Origin: a virus
DNA length: 64,000 nt
Direction: 5' to 3' (one strand)
IMG/VR virus record: IMGVR_UViG_3300025030_000003
Coordinates: 62,001 to 126,000 of that record
Shown here piece by piece: positions 1-7,939 of the stretch. A program made the position numbers and the translations under genes. Position 1 is the first letter of the stretch. Each line of letters begins with the position of its first letter. The notes beneath the pieces were generated by a model. That model saw only the letters and a list, made by a program, of their open reading frames with translations. It was not told the DNA's origin and did no database searches.

Positions 1-78
1 AGTCCTAGATATTTTAAACAGTATTGCTTCTTTAGGAAACTTTCTCCAGTTAGCGTAATAGGATGTACAGATAGTCAT
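1..78 (-). CDS. DUF488-like protein, N-terminal part only
   Basis: Open from an ATG at 78 and running off the window edge, so only 26 residues are seen (MTICTSYYANWRKFP at the start). The opening TSYYANWRKFP resembles the start of DUF488-family phage proteins (typically TSYFAxxxKLP). The start lies 3 bp after the stop of the preceding gene. The family function is unknown; the assignment rests on a short stretch and is tentative. Confidence 0.55.
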   Translation of the reverse strand, partial: MTICTSYYANWRKFPKEAILFKISRT

Positions 79-81
79 AAA

Positions 82-327
82 TTAGTCCCTATGAAATTCG
101 TGGCAGTATCCACAATATTTATTTTCTACATCTTTTGGATGATAAGAAGTCTTGTTACATTTTAAACAAGTTATCCTAAGCATAAATCTTAATGTAGAAC
201 CTGCCGTGTCTATAAAATATGTTTTCTTATTCTCAACAGCTCTTCTCCTAGGAATACCATATATCCATGACATTAGGAGTAAAAAAGATATAGAAAATAT
301 TAATAAGAATACTATAAAAAATGTCAT
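82..327 (-). CDS. Membrane-anchored zinc-ribbon protein
   Basis: 81 aa. Residues 1-23 form a hydrophobic segment (FFIVFLLIFSISFLLLM), followed by a basic IPRRR stretch and a C-terminal zinc-binding knuckle, ITCLKC...YHPKDV..KYCGYCHEFH, of a type common in small phage proteins. A longer frame opens at 429, but the ATG at 327 overlaps the TGA of the preceding gene (ATGA junction), so I use 327. Likely an inner-membrane protein with a cytoplasmic zinc ribbon; role unknown. Confidence 0.75.
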   Translation of the reverse strand: MTFFIVFLLIFSISFLLLMSWIYGIPRRRAVENKKTYFIDTAGSTLRFMLRITCLKCNKTSYHPKDVENKYCGYCHEFHRD

Positions 328-527
328 GATACTAACTCCCTCAATGTCATATAAGAAGTAAAATGGTCTTCGTCTATTTCCTCTAACGATGTATAAGATG
401 ATTTCATAGGTATCCCAGAATGCTCCCAACTATGTTTAACTTCGTCCCAAAAGTATAGAAACCCAGTTGGAGAGGTTCTATAATAAGAGGAGCCTAGATT
501 AGTTGTATATTTGAAATATTTAACCAC
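324..527 (-). CDS. MxEL-tail family protein
   Basis: 67 aa. It shows the layout shared by about 60 small genes here: an N-terminal M-x-[KR]-Y-[FY]-[KR] (MVKYFKY), an aromatic middle with a central W, an acidic stretch (SLEEIDEDHF) and the tail LRELVS. The tail codons carry a purine-rich Shine-Dalgarno for the next gene, whose ATG overlaps this stop. It overlaps the upstream gene by 8 bp. Function unknown; I know no characterised homologue. Confidence 0.8.
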   Translation of the reverse strand: MVKYFKYTTNLGSSYYRTSPTGFLYFWDEVKHSWEHSGIPMKSSYTSLEEIDEDHFTSYMTLRELVS

Positions 528-801
528 TTACAAGTTCTTTCATTATTCTTAATTTTTCTATGTCATGAGTGTTATCTATTATCTTATAACCCATGTGAAC
601 TTCTAAAAATTCTTTTTTACCATACTCATATATATCTGTACCATGGTAGATAATATGCCAAATATTTCCCCAGATTCTTCCAGTTTTAGCATCTACTTTG
701 TCTCCAGCAACCCTAGCTAAAGAATTACCGTCTATTTTAACTATCATGACTTTTCCATCTGGGTCATGTACTAAGTAAAAAGGTTTTCTTCTATCAGCCA
801 T
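520..801 (-). CDS. MxEL-tail family protein
   Basis: 93 aa, starting MADRRKPFYLVHDPDG and ending IMKELVSG, one residue beyond the usual tail. The middle is rich in Tyr, Trp and His (IWHIIYHGTDIYEYG). Eight bp overlap with both neighbours indicate translational coupling. Function unknown. Confidence 0.78.
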   Translation of the reverse strand: MADRRKPFYLVHDPDGKVMIVKIDGNSLARVAGDKVDAKTGRIWGNIWHIIYHGTDIYEYGKKEFLEVHMGYKIIDNTHDIEKLRIMKELVSG

Positions 802-1306
802 CTTTTCTCTTCCTAGTACGTTTTGGTTTAGGTGGATTGTCCCTTTCCCATAACAGCTCTGACAGAAAATAATAATCTCTACAATATACTTGGTCGGGGT
901 CTATGCCTTTTTTCTCACAATCTTTGATAAATTCTTTAATACAATTTTCATAGAATTGAAATTCTTTCGGATATTTCTCTTGTTTATATCTAAACATTTC
1001 TATATGTGTAGGAATTTTAACGTCTACGGGTTTTGCATCCATTACTATTTCCACTTCTACTATTTCTAATTCATCAGCTTTATAGTAATGGGTTGGGGTA
1101 GAATAATCAGCATTAAACCACTCCGTACTATTTCTACGTACCCATTCTGCATGTTCAGGAGTCATAGACATCCAACAATTTATATTGTCTTTATCTACCT
1201 CTATTATATACTGGAACTCTCCACAGAAATCTCCTCCCTCGTTAGAGGAGAGTCTTACTTTTAAGAATTCATTTTTAACTTTATGTCTTAGTCTATACTC
1301 TTTCAC
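794..1306 (-). CDS. Hypothetical protein, 170 aa
   Basis: GTG start at 1306 embedded in the stop of the upstream gene (GTGA). Soluble, acidic in the middle, with a very basic C-terminus (PPKPKRTRKRKDG) that could bind nucleic acid. It lacks the MxEL tail although it sits inside a family cluster. Not recognised. Confidence 0.75.
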   Translation of the reverse strand: MKEYRLRHKVKNEFLKVRLSSNEGGDFCGEFQYIIEVDKDNINCWMSMTPEHAEWVRRNSTEWFNADYSTPTHYYKADELEIVEVEIVMDAKPVDVKIPTHIEMFRYKQEKYPKEFQFYENCIKEFIKDCEKKGIDPDQVYCRDYYFLSELLWERDNPPKPKRTRKRKDG

Positions 1307-1416
1307 GGTTCCTGCCAGTCTTCACAAAACTCTTGTTCTATGTTAGTAATAATATTTTCTTCCACAGAACAAGTACCGTCTAAATAATGCTTACAATTCT
1401 TACAACAGAGTTTCAT
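1303..1416 (-). CDS. Cys-rich microprotein, 37 aa
   Basis: MKLCCKNCKHYLDGTC then an acidic segment and FCEDW. Spacing CCxNCKHY...C...FC is typical of small phage zinc-binding proteins. Stop and next start overlap (GTGA). Starts 1 bp before the end of the upstream gene at 1418. Function unknown. Confidence 0.65.
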   Translation of the reverse strand: MKLCCKNCKHYLDGTCSVEENIITNIEQEFCEDWQEP

Positions 1417-1417
1417 G

Positions 1418-1624
1418 TTAATCTCTGTAAGTAATGAAGAAAGTTACGATATAGGAATTAGCTTGATTGTAGGGAGATTTAATTCCTTCTATATTACTTT
1501 GTATTCCCAACACCGATTCTTCTGGGATATTAAATCTTGTCAATATTTCGTTCAAAGTCTCCGTAAGATTTTCATTATTAACATGATTCTTTACATTAAC
1601 TGCCTCTTTTACAACTTTAATCAC
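1418..1624 (-). CDS. Hypothetical protein, 68 aa
   Basis: GTG start at 1624 inside a GTGA junction with the upstream gene, which is the main support for the start. Residues 1-35 could form a helix (ENLTETLNEILTRFNIPEES). Not recognised; no MxEL tail. Confidence 0.65.
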   Translation of the reverse strand: MIKVVKEAVNVKNHVNNENLTETLNEILTRFNIPEESVLGIQSNIEGIKSPYNQANSYIVTFFITYRD

Positions 1625-1848
1625 AATATCTCCTCTGTTAATTCTTTCATAACTCTCATTTTATCTCGATATTCATAATCCGATGCTTTGATATCTATTA
1701 CCTCATCAAGGATACCATACATCCACATCTCGTTAAATAAGTCTAAGCCATAAGAGTCTAATCTCCGTCTCATAGCTTCTTCTATATGTTCTCTCTCCCT
1801 GTTAGGGAGAGTTCCTTTTCTTTTATAATCTTCAGAAAAACTATTCAT
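1621..1848 (-). CDS. MxEL-tail family protein (extended tail)
   Basis: 75 aa, helical and charged; the tail motif is present as VMKELTEEIL, so three residues follow the usual end point. It lacks the Y-[FY]-K opening. A GTGA junction couples it to the next gene. Confidence 0.65.
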   Translation of the reverse strand: MNSFSEDYKRKGTLPNREREHIEEAMRRRLDSYGLDLFNEMWMYGILDEVIDIKASDYEYRDKMRVMKELTEEIL

Positions 1849-1850
1849 AT

Positions 1851-2360
1851 TTATTTACCACAAAGTACTTTAGCGGTAGTGTAAGCTGTTGTATCTGGAG
1901 GAATTGCTTTCCAATTAGTCTTAAAATCTAGGAAAGCATCCTTATTTCCCATATAATCAAATCCTTGTCCTATTTCATTATTTTTAGAGTCATATCTTCT
2001 TCCGACAATAAGAGCAGTAGTAGCACTATCACAGTCATATACGACGTACACTACAACTGTCTCATAAACACTGACAGATAACTTTTCCCAAGCTTCTACG
2101 AGGTTGGGTTTATTAACATATCCCGTTACATGCTTAGAAGTTTTTACTGAGTTAGCATCTACTTCAACATTAGTCCCTTTAATGGGAATCCAAACAGGGT
2201 CTTTGAAGGCTACTTTTTCTTCTGGCTTCGCTACTATTTGAGATTTAATTACTGAGGGTTTAACGTGTTTTCTAGCATGTAAGTAATCTGTGATAGCCGA
2301 AGCGGTAATAGAAGATATTAAAACACCAACTATATACAATACAATATATTTTTTATTCAT
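1851..2360 (-). CDS. Exported protein resembling surface-adhesin protein E
   Basis: 169 aa with an N-terminal hydrophobic signal or anchor (YIVLYIVGVLISSITASAI, residues 5-23). The C-terminal half has features I associate with the surface-adhesin E family of Gram-negative bacteria: VYDCDSATTALIVGRRYDSKNNEIG, a conserved W and a terminal VLCGK, with two Cys probably paired. Strong SD (AAGGAGAAGTT) and a consensus promoter at 2390-2418 sit directly upstream, so it is probably expressed as its own unit. Possibly a lysogenic-conversion or superinfection protein; that is inference. Confidence 0.65.
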   Translation of the reverse strand: MNKKYIVLYIVGVLISSITASAITDYLHARKHVKPSVIKSQIVAKPEEKVAFKDPVWIPIKGTNVEVDANSVKTSKHVTGYVNKPNLVEAWEKLSVSVYETVVVYVVYDCDSATTALIVGRRYDSKNNEIGQGFDYMGNKDAFLDFKTNWKAIPPDTTAYTTAKVLCGK

Positions 2361-2385
2361 AACTTCTCCTTTTAATTAGTACTGT

Positions 2386-2862
2386 TTATAGTATAATAGC
2401 TAAAACACTAAATGTCAATACTAAAACCACAAATATTAAGATAAGTGAAGCTATAATTTTAACAGGTTTATTTTCTATCTGATAATCTTCGTCTTCTACC
2501 ATAATGTGTTTTCTAATCTCCTCAGCATGTTTTCTTTTTTGTTCCAGGATATCTAAGTGTTTTTGTTCTAATTTATAAGTAGTTACAAAATATCTAGTGT
2601 CGCCTTTGCCCTTACAGACAATTACAATATCTTTGTTTCTACATTTAACTTTATAAATTCTTGTAGTTTTTCCAAATCTACTAATGAGTTCCGCTTTCCC
2701 CGTATCAATTTGGGAGAACATATCATCTATATCTAACTTAGATAAGTTGATGTCATGCCTTTCTTGAAACCTATTCATAAGATGAAGAAGACGATTCCTT
2801 TGGGGAGTCTTATCTTTATTAGCGAATAGATATTGTGAATTTGTTCTCTTTTTACTAGCCAT
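2386..2862 (-). CDS. Hypothetical protein with C-terminal transmembrane anchor
   Basis: 158 aa: a basic N-terminus, a soluble middle (MNRFQERHDI..., then FGKTTRIYKVKCRNKDIVIVCKGKGDTRYFVTTY), a charged helix around residues 100-125, and a hydrophobic C-terminal helix (IIASLILIFVVLVLTFSVLAII). Tail-anchored topology is predicted, with the N-terminal domain in the cytoplasm. Its last codons contain the promoter of the next gene. Confidence 0.75.
   Translation of the reverse strand: MASKKRTNSQYLFANKDKTPQRNRLLHLMNRFQERHDINLSKLDIDDMFSQIDTGKAELISRFGKTTRIYKVKCRNKDIVIVCKGKGDTRYFVTTYKLEQKHLDILEQKRKHAEEIRKHIMVEDEDYQIENKPVKIIASLILIFVVLVLTFSVLAIIL
2390..2418 (-). promoter_or_regulatory. Sigma70-type promoter for the adhesin-E-like gene
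   Basis: -35 TTGACA (2413-2418), 17-nt spacer, -10 TATACT (2390-2395), read on the minus strand. It lies inside the 3' end of the membrane-anchor gene and about 30 nt ahead of the ATG at 2360. Confidence 0.75.
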
Positions 2863-2863
2863 A

Positions 2864-3220
2864 CTAACTTACCAGCTCTTTCATGTATAAAAATCTATTT
2901 ATTTCTTCTTGACTTGTTAATTCATAAACTTCTCTTTCTTCATCAAAATGAAGTATTAAATGAGTTAGTACTCTCGACCATATTCTTTCTTTTTCTTTGA
3001 ATACTCCGTCAACATATAAATGAAGATGTCTTTTGTGTATCAGCCATTCAACAGTATGACACTGAATATTTTTTCTTCTTATTATATAGAAAGTTTTATT
3101 ATCGAGATAATTATTGTATATGTTATCTAACCATTTACTATAAAAGCTATGGAAGAAACACACATCTCTAAACCATTGATGTTTTATATAAAATATATCA
3201 TTAGGTTTTATTTCTTTCAA
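2864..3220 (-). CDS. MxEL-tail family protein
   Basis: 118 aa. A longer frame opens at 3268, but the TTG at 3220 sits in a TTGA junction with the previous stop and has an SD (AGGGAG) in the preceding tail codons, so I start there. The body is rich in Trp, His and Tyr; the end is ELTSQEEINRFLYMKELVS, a complete family C-terminus. Confidence 0.75.
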   Translation of the reverse strand: MKEIKPNDIFYIKHQWFRDVCFFHSFYSKWLDNIYNNYLDNKTFYIIRRKNIQCHTVEWLIHKRHLHLYVDGVFKEKERIWSRVLTHLILHFDEEREVYELTSQEEINRFLYMKELVS

Positions 3221-3453
3221 GCTGTTAGCTCCCTTAACATTTTTACAGAGTCTATAAAGCTCAGACATTCTTCTTCTGTTATTTCATTAACATACATATC
3301 TGGAATATAATTAGATATGGTCTTTTCAATATTATTTATAAAACACCATTCTTCATATTTAAAGTTGTAAAAATAGAGAAATTTATCATCTCCATATAAT
3401 TTATAGAAGACTTCAGAATTTGCTTTACTTTTAAAATATCTTATATGACTCAA
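3217..3453 (-). CDS. MxEL-tail family protein
   Basis: 78 aa, MSHIRYFKS opening, EITEEECLSF before the tail MLRELTA. Four-bp overlaps on both sides. The sequence around FLYFYNFKYEEWCF is extremely aromatic. Confidence 0.78.
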   Translation of the reverse strand: MSHIRYFKSKANSEVFYKLYGDDKFLYFYNFKYEEWCFINNIEKTISNYIPDMYVNEITEEECLSFIDSVKMLRELTA

Positions 3454-3665
3454 CTGATTAATTCCTGTACTGTTTCAAAAGTTTCTATTCGTATTAGGCA
3501 TTCTTCTTGGGTTATTCTCTCTAGGTACCCGTCATATATTTGAAAAGTTTTTGTATCCCCTATTCTCTCCCAACTTTTAAATCTCCAATCATACATGAAG
3601 AAATAATCATTCACTAATTGATAAAATACTATATTATGTTTATTTATGAAGTATTCCCTAATCAT
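3450..3665 (-). CDS. MxEL-tail family protein
   Basis: 71 aa, opening MIREYF, with ITQEECLIRI followed by the tail TVQELIS, where Val replaces the usual Met. Four-bp junctions on both sides. Confidence 0.78.
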   Translation of the reverse strand: MIREYFINKHNIVFYQLVNDYFFMYDWRFKSWERIGDTKTFQIYDGYLERITQEECLIRIETFETVQELIS

Positions 3666-3967
3666 CCTACTAGCTCATTCATTGTTAATAAACTGTCTAT
3701 CTCTTCTTCTGTTATTTCATACATGTCATCGTTGTCTATTAAGCTATTTATAAAACATTTATAGAGGTCTTTGCTGACTGTGTTTTTTCTACCTTCTTTG
3801 TCGTATATCTCAAGACCACATCTCTTATTTCCTACACAATATCCAATACCAACCCACTCATCTTTTTTAGGATTAAAGATTATAGCCACTTTAATATCTT
3901 TAGCAGGTTCATAATAAAACTTACTATTAAACTCATCTCTTTTGGGAATATGATTAAGTTTTATCAT
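3662..3967 (-). CDS. MxEL-tail family protein
   Basis: 101 aa from the ATG at 3967 (MIKLNHIPKR), which has a good SD (GGAGAAGG); a frame opening at 3979 would overlap the upstream gene further. Ends YEITEEEIDSLLTMNELVG. Confidence 0.75.
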   Translation of the reverse strand: MIKLNHIPKRDEFNSKFYYEPAKDIKVAIIFNPKKDEWVGIGYCVGNKRCGLEIYDKEGRKNTVSKDLYKCFINSLIDNDDMYEITEEEIDSLLTMNELVG

Positions 3968-4316
3968 TGCCTTCTCCAAACAAATATCTTATTGGGATTT
4001 TAACAGCGTAGGCTATATCTTCCTGTATTTTATCTATCATACTGAGTTCGTAATAATTTCCCTCTTTAGGTTTAGCTACTAACTCTATCATTACCAAAAC
4101 CGACTCTACTTCTTCTGGAGTTAATTCAAAAACAGTTGATGGATGATGTTCTAAGAAATTTTCAAACTCATAATCCATCCATGCTGACCTATGCCATTCC
4201 CCCTCTCTCAATATATACACAGTGCTAGAAGTACGAAAATTAGCTTCTCGCCTTTTGTAGAAAACAGGATTGTTGTGGTCGTTATCTATATTTTTATAAT
4301 ATCTACATTTATCCAT
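3954..4316 (-). CDS. MxEL-tail family protein with extra C-terminal domain
   Basis: 120 aa. Residues 1-80 are a standard family member (MDKCRYYK..., ELTPEEVESVLVMIELV). About 40 residues then follow the tail, with IQEDIAYAVKIPIRYLFGEG, which resembles the end of a Cro/C1-type helix-turn-helix. It is paralogous to the next-upstream gene (4309-4695). The extension shows that the tail can be internal. Confidence 0.72.
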   Translation of the reverse strand: MDKCRYYKNIDNDHNNPVFYKRREANFRTSSTVYILREGEWHRSAWMDYEFENFLEHHPSTVFELTPEEVESVLVMIELVAKPKEGNYYELSMIDKIQEDIAYAVKIPIRYLFGEGNDKT

Positions 4317-4695
4317 TAAATTTAGTTCTTATGTTATCTATCTTATTCATTAATCTATTAATAATACTTTTAGTTTTTATAGGGTTTACTTCTAGGGGTT
4401 TCATAGGAATTATAGTTATCCTATTTAACTCTGCCATCATTTCTGATATAGTAAATCCAACTTCATCTTGGTCTACTAGCTCTCTCATAATCATAATGGA
4501 GTTAGCTTCTTCTTCAGTTATTTCTATAACTTTAGTTGAATCTTGAGATAGATATGTTTCAAATTCCGCTAAACTCCAAATAGAATCTTTCCAAATATTA
4601 TCCTTTTGACAAACTACGACTCCTCGTTTATCTACTTTATACAAAGTAGGACAAGATTCAAATTCTATATCTTTGTAATATCTACATTTATTCAT
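4309..4695 (-). CDS. MxEL-tail family protein with C-terminal extension
   Basis: 128 aa; MNKCRYYKDIE opening closely matches the 3954-4316 product, as do IEITEEEANSIMIMRELV and the W-rich middle. About 50 residues follow the tail and look helical and basic. The pair is probably a recent tandem duplication. Confidence 0.75.
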   Translation of the reverse strand: MNKCRYYKDIEFESCPTLYKVDKRGVVVCQKDNIWKDSIWSLAEFETYLSQDSTKVIEITEEEANSIMIMRELVDQDEVGFTISEMMAELNRITIIPMKPLEVNPIKTKSIINRLMNKIDNIRTKFNG

Positions 4696-4697
4696 TG

Positions 4698-4829
4698 TTA
4701 AGCATCTAGTTCTTTTCTTACTTTTTCTACCAAGGGTTTCACTAAATGATACATTCCCATTTTCTTAGCAATTGCTTCTAACTCGTCTACTAAGACTCTA
4801 ATAACTCTTTCTAATTTTTCTACGTTCAT
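4698..4829 (-). CDS. Helical microprotein, 43 aa
   Basis: ATG at 4829 lies in an ATGA junction with the upstream family gene, whose ELIG codons supply the SD. Alternating charged and hydrophobic residues (VEKLERVIRVLVDELEAIAKKMG) predict one or two amphipathic helices. Not recognised. Confidence 0.65.
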   Translation of the reverse strand: MNVEKLERVIRVLVDELEAIAKKMGMYHLVKPLVEKVRKELDA

Positions 4830-5086
4830 CCTATTAACTCCATCATACTTTGTTGTACCATACATTCTTCTTCCGTTATAAGTTCTGAAGTATAACTAGA
4901 ATGATAATGTTTGTTATACCCAGTTTCTGCTATCAACTCTGATAAATTGTACCATTCAAAACTTATAGCCCACTGCTTACCAGTCCATATATGAAATATA
5001 CTTTTATGGATAGTAGGGGTATATTGTATTAACTTAACTTTATTTATTTTATAGTCTAACATGGTAACTTTAAAATATTGACTCAT
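4826..5086 (-). CDS. MxEL-tail family protein
   Basis: 86 aa, opening MSQYFKV, with ELITEEECMVQQSMMELIG at the end. Trp and Tyr are frequent in residues 30-65. Confidence 0.78.
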   Translation of the reverse strand: MSQYFKVTMLDYKINKVKLIQYTPTIHKSIFHIWTGKQWAISFEWYNLSELIAETGYNKHYHSSYTSELITEEECMVQQSMMELIG

Positions 5087-5087
5087 A

Positions 5088-5288
5088 TTATCCTTCAGTA
5101 ATAAAATCCAAGGCTACTCTAAATACCGTTCCTATGACTATCCCAAAGATTAAATTAGGACAATGAGATGGAGTGAATACACAAATTAAAAATATTATAC
5201 CTAAAGCTATCGCATACCAAGTATAGATAGCATATTTAGTATTAAAGACTGGAATGGGTTTAGCCAAAAACTCTTTTATTTTATTCAT
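5088..5288 (-). CDS. Small membrane protein, 66 aa
   Basis: Two predicted transmembrane helices (YAIYTWYAIALGIIFLICVF and NLIFGIVIGTVFRVAL) joined by a short TPSHCP turn. Holin-sized, but nothing specific supports lysis. Confidence 0.7.
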   Translation of the reverse strand: MNKIKEFLAKPIPVFNTKYAIYTWYAIALGIIFLICVFTPSHCPNLIFGIVIGTVFRVALDFITEG

Positions 5289-5383
5289 TACATTTTACCT
5301 ATTAAATTAATTACAAACAACATGGCTAATATTATTAACATCATACCAAGCATTTGTAATGGTACTAAGATTAATGCTTCCAC
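5288..5383 (-). CDS. Single-span membrane microprotein, 31 aa
   Basis: GTG start at 5383 with SD GGAGAAAG formed by the end of the upstream gene. The product is almost all hydrophobic (LQMLGMMLIILAMLFVIN). TAATG junction with the next gene. Confidence 0.6.
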   Translation of the reverse strand: MEALILVPLQMLGMMLIILAMLFVINLIGKM

Positions 5384-5590
5384 TTATTCTTTCTCCAATT
5401 CTTTTGTTATATTCTCAAAGAGTTCAGAATCTTCTATATTGAATACATTTCTTTTAGGGTCAAGATTAGAAATAATTTGTCCGACTCTAAGATAGGGATG
5501 CTTACGTTTATACTGTCTCAACTTATTAAACAACTCATCTATCTTTTCTTCGTCAAACCTAAAGTTGTAATCTTCTTGGTGTTTCTTCAT
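5384..5590 (-). CDS. Conserved-looking phage protein, 68 aa
   Basis: Contains KHPYLRVGQIISNLDPKRNVFNIEDSELF, a pattern (R-x-GQI-x-N ... F-x-IED-x-EL) I have seen in small phage proteins of unknown function. Ends in an acidic-basic helix whose codons hold the SD of the next gene. Confidence 0.7.
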   Translation of the reverse strand: MKKHQEDYNFRFDEEKIDELFNKLRQYKRKHPYLRVGQIISNLDPKRNVFNIEDSELFENITKELEKE

Positions 5591-5907
5591 TCTTCACAAG
5601 CTCCGTTTTCCCAGTCAGCTAATATTAACTTGCTTCCAACTTTATTTTTGACACACGTATTTGTATGAGATTCCGTGTGAACATCCTTATCTGTCGCTAT
5701 AACACAGTAATTTCCGTCTAAGAAAGAATGACCATACGTTATAGACTTAACTGTTTCTGGGTAAGTTGCTTCTTTTAACATTAGACATTCTTTAGGCATG
5801 TGTTCTATTCCATAACCTATTAACACAAATATTGATAGAAAAAATACTAATCCTAATATTACACTAGCTCCATTATTATCATTTCCAATATTTCTTTTTA
5901 TTCCCAT
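5587..5907 (-). CDS. Single-span membrane protein, 106 aa
   Basis: Transmembrane helix at residues 15-33 (VILGLVFFLSIFVLIGYGI), then a domain of about 70 residues with four Cys, likely periplasmic with disulfides. SD AAGGAGA and a promoter at 5928-5956 precede it. Not recognised. Confidence 0.72.
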   Translation of the reverse strand: MGIKRNIGNDNNGASVILGLVFFLSIFVLIGYGIEHMPKECLMLKEATYPETVKSITYGHSFLDGNYCVIATDKDVHTESHTNTCVKNKVGSKLILADWENGACEE

Positions 5908-5927
5908 GATATTTCTCCTTTATAATA

Positions 5928-5956
5928 ATCATAGCATATCTTTAACAATAAGTAAA
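5928..5956 (-). promoter_or_regulatory. Sigma70-type promoter
   Basis: -35 TTTACT (5951-5956), spacer 17, -10 TATGAT (5928-5933) with TGC just upstream of the -10. Directs transcription of the gene starting at 5907. Confidence 0.65.
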
Positions 5957-5969
5957 GTATTTATTAAGA

Positions 5970-6260
5970 TTAATTTACAAGTTCTTCCATACTACGGAGA
6001 GTAATCATTTCATCATCTGTTAATTCAAATACTTTAAAGTCATTCCAGTACCAATAAAAAGTACTCATAGTTTTACTTTTTTCATAATCATGAGGTTTAT
6101 CTAAAGTATCGTTATTATTACAATAGTATCTGAATTCTATACCCGTTATATAAATATCTTTATTAAATCCTCGTTTATGTTGTAATAGATAAAGTTTATT
6201 ATCAAGAAAAGAATATTTATTATTCTTTTCTTTACTATCGTCAGGAAATATTCTTATCAT
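5970..6260 (-). CDS. MxEL-tail family protein
   Basis: 96 aa. The opening MIRIF is atypical but the end FELTDDEMITLRSMEELVN is standard. Last gene of the run before a promoter; the tail persists although no gene is overlapped downstream. Confidence 0.75.
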   Translation of the reverse strand: MIRIFPDDSKEKNNKYSFLDNKLYLLQHKRGFNKDIYITGIEFRYYCNNNDTLDKPHDYEKSKTMSTFYWYWNDFKVFELTDDEMITLRSMEELVN

Positions 6261-6487
6261 GATACCAATTCTCCCATAGCTAAATAAGCTAGATATTCTT
6301 CTTCGGAAGCTTCTCTGTACTGCCTAGAATAATATTTTAATAATTCCTCTAAAGTATAACTATGACTTTTATGTAAGTTACCTATCCCATCAATGTAATA
6401 AAGTCTTCCTTCTTTCTCAACGTAGAATTCAAAATATCTAGCACCCACTTTATGTGTGAAGTCTTCTCTTATCATAGCATATCTCAT
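6257..6487 (-). CDS. MxEL-tail family protein
   Basis: 76 aa; ARYFEFYVEKEGRLYYIDG in the first half, EASEEEYLAYLAMGELVS at the end. ATGA junctions at both ends. Confidence 0.78.
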   Translation of the reverse strand: MRYAMIREDFTHKVGARYFEFYVEKEGRLYYIDGIGNLHKSHSYTLEELLKYYSRQYREASEEEYLAYLAMGELVS

Positions 6488-6816
6488 GATATTAATTCTT
6501 TCATCATTAGTAAAGAACGTAATTCTTCTTCTGGATTATCCGTTTCTGGTTCATAAAGGACTCCTTCATATTTTTGACATTCGTGTGGATGATTACTGTC
6601 ATGAAGATAGCACTCCCAATTGTCTTCATTTATAAATTTGAAAGTTCCTGTCTGATGCCAAATACCATTATAGTCTCTCTTAGACTCTATTTGATAAGAA
6701 ACTAATTTGAGTCTTTTTATTAAGATGGCTTTTTCAAACTCTTCATACAAAAGATAATATGTTTTATTATAATCAAAGCTCCAAGCCTTTCTTAATAAGT
6801 CATCTATCTTTTTCAT
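6484..6816 (-). CDS. MxEL-tail family protein
   Basis: 110 aa, with NKTYYLLYEEFEKAIL near the start and EELRSLLMMKELIS at the end. Central segment carries two His-Cys pairs (CYLHDSNHPHEC). Confidence 0.78.
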   Translation of the reverse strand: MKKIDDLLRKAWSFDYNKTYYLLYEEFEKAILIKRLKLVSYQIESKRDYNGIWHQTGTFKFINEDNWECYLHDSNHPHECQKYEGVLYEPETDNPEEELRSLLMMKELIS

Positions 6817-7046
6817 TTTGTAAGTTCTTTCATATATCTTCCTAAGTCTACTTTAGCATTTATCTCTTCAGAAGTCAATCCTCTATCAATAAGTTCTTTT
6901 TCTATAATCTCATAGTAACATTCTAAATCATAGTACTCTCTATTCATATAAGAACTCATACCAGATAACTCATTATCTATCCAAACTAAATCAGATAATA
7001 AACTATCACTTGTCTGTTCTTCTATGTCTTGTAACATATTAGGCAC
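6813..7046 (-). CDS. MxEL-tail family protein (divergent)
   Basis: 77 aa, acidic and helical, without the aromatic N-terminal signature; keeps LTSEEINAKVDLGRYMKELTK. Overlaps the upstream gene by 8 bp. Confidence 0.7.
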   Translation of the reverse strand: MPNMLQDIEEQTSDSLLSDLVWIDNELSGMSSYMNREYYDLECYYEIIEKELIDRGLTSEEINAKVDLGRYMKELTK

Positions 7047-7584
7047 CTATAAGTTCTTCCATAGATTCAAGACTTCTTAAAGCATCTTCAAACTTACAAT
7101 AGATTCTGGGTAGGGTCTTTACAAGATTGAAAACTTCTTTACCTGCTAAATATGGATTTCTAAAAGCATAGTTCCAATAGTTAAAACTTGGATTAGGAAA
7201 TGGAAGACCTACATAATATTCTATATTATTTTTATCGTCAAATCTCATTAAATAATTATTGCCTTTTATGTTAGCTAAAATATACTCTTCTCCGAGACCT
7301 AATTTTCTAGCAATATCATGTTCACATTCTACCCTATAGTATATATTCCAAATGTTATCAATGCCAGATAACCATTCATCTAATTCTTTAGAAGTCTTGT
7401 TAGGTTTATAAATATTATCCATAGTACTGTCCCTATCGATAGAAGTATCAGAGACATTACCCTCTTTATCATATAAATAATGAGATGCAATAGCAGAGAA
7501 CTCAAGACCCTCTTCCTTTTTAATTAGGTCATAGTACTCTTTGTCTACTGTATATGTTTTATATAATATATGAGAACTATACAT
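7039..7584 (-). CDS. MxEL-tail family protein, long (181 aa)
   Basis: The longest member. Begins MYSSHILYKTYTVDKEYYD and ends ALRSLESMEELIGA. SD-like GGAGATT lies ahead in the preceding microprotein gene. Probably a two-domain version of the family. Confidence 0.72.
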   Translation of the reverse strand: MYSSHILYKTYTVDKEYYDLIKKEEGLEFSAIASHYLYDKEGNVSDTSIDRDSTMDNIYKPNKTSKELDEWLSGIDNIWNIYYRVECEHDIARKLGLGEEYILANIKGNNYLMRFDDKNNIEYYVGLPFPNPSFNYWNYAFRNPYLAGKEVFNLVKTLPRIYCKFEDALRSLESMEELIGA

Positions 7585-7592
7585 TAATTTAC

Positions 7593-7673
7593 TTAATCTC
7601 CAAAATCATGTATGTCCGACCAATGTATAGTAGCTTCGATGGGTTCCTCATATTCTTCTTCGTTATTAATCAT
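7593..7673 (-). CDS. Acidic microprotein, 26 aa
   Basis: MINNEEEYEEPIEATIHW... ending IHDFGD. Good SD (AAGGAGATAAGCT before ATG), formed just after the stop of the upstream gene. May act only as a coupling leader for the 181-aa gene. Confidence 0.5.
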   Translation of the reverse strand: MINNEEEYEEPIEATIHWSDIHDFGD

Positions 7674-7684
7674 AGCTTATCTCC

Positions 7685-7933
7685 TTAGCGTACTAACTCT
7701 GTCATGGTTATTATTTTAGTACAGTCTCCTTCTGTTATTTCTTGTACCTGATTTACTTTTACCAATCTTTTTATTTTATCTGATATCCTATCATAAGGAA
7801 CCGACTCTGCAAGAACTGTCCAATTATTTCTTTTATAATCATACATATAGGTATAGTCATCTTCATCTACTTTATATAAGTAGTATCCAAATTCTAAATG
7901 GAAACTATTTCTTGGTTCTTTATAATATCTCAT
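7685..7933 (-). CDS. MxEL-tail family protein, probably from a leaderless mRNA
   Basis: 82 aa, MRYYKEPRN opening, EITEGDCTKIITMTELVR end. No SD precedes the ATG; instead the -10 box of a promoter (7940-7945) is only 6 nt upstream, so the transcript should begin at or within a few nucleotides of the AUG. First gene of the left-hand cluster. Confidence 0.78.
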   Translation of the reverse strand: MRYYKEPRNSFHLEFGYYLYKVDEDDYTYMYDYKRNNWTVLAESVPYDRISDKIKRLVKVNQVQEITEGDCTKIITMTELVR

Positions 7934-7939
7934 AATTTT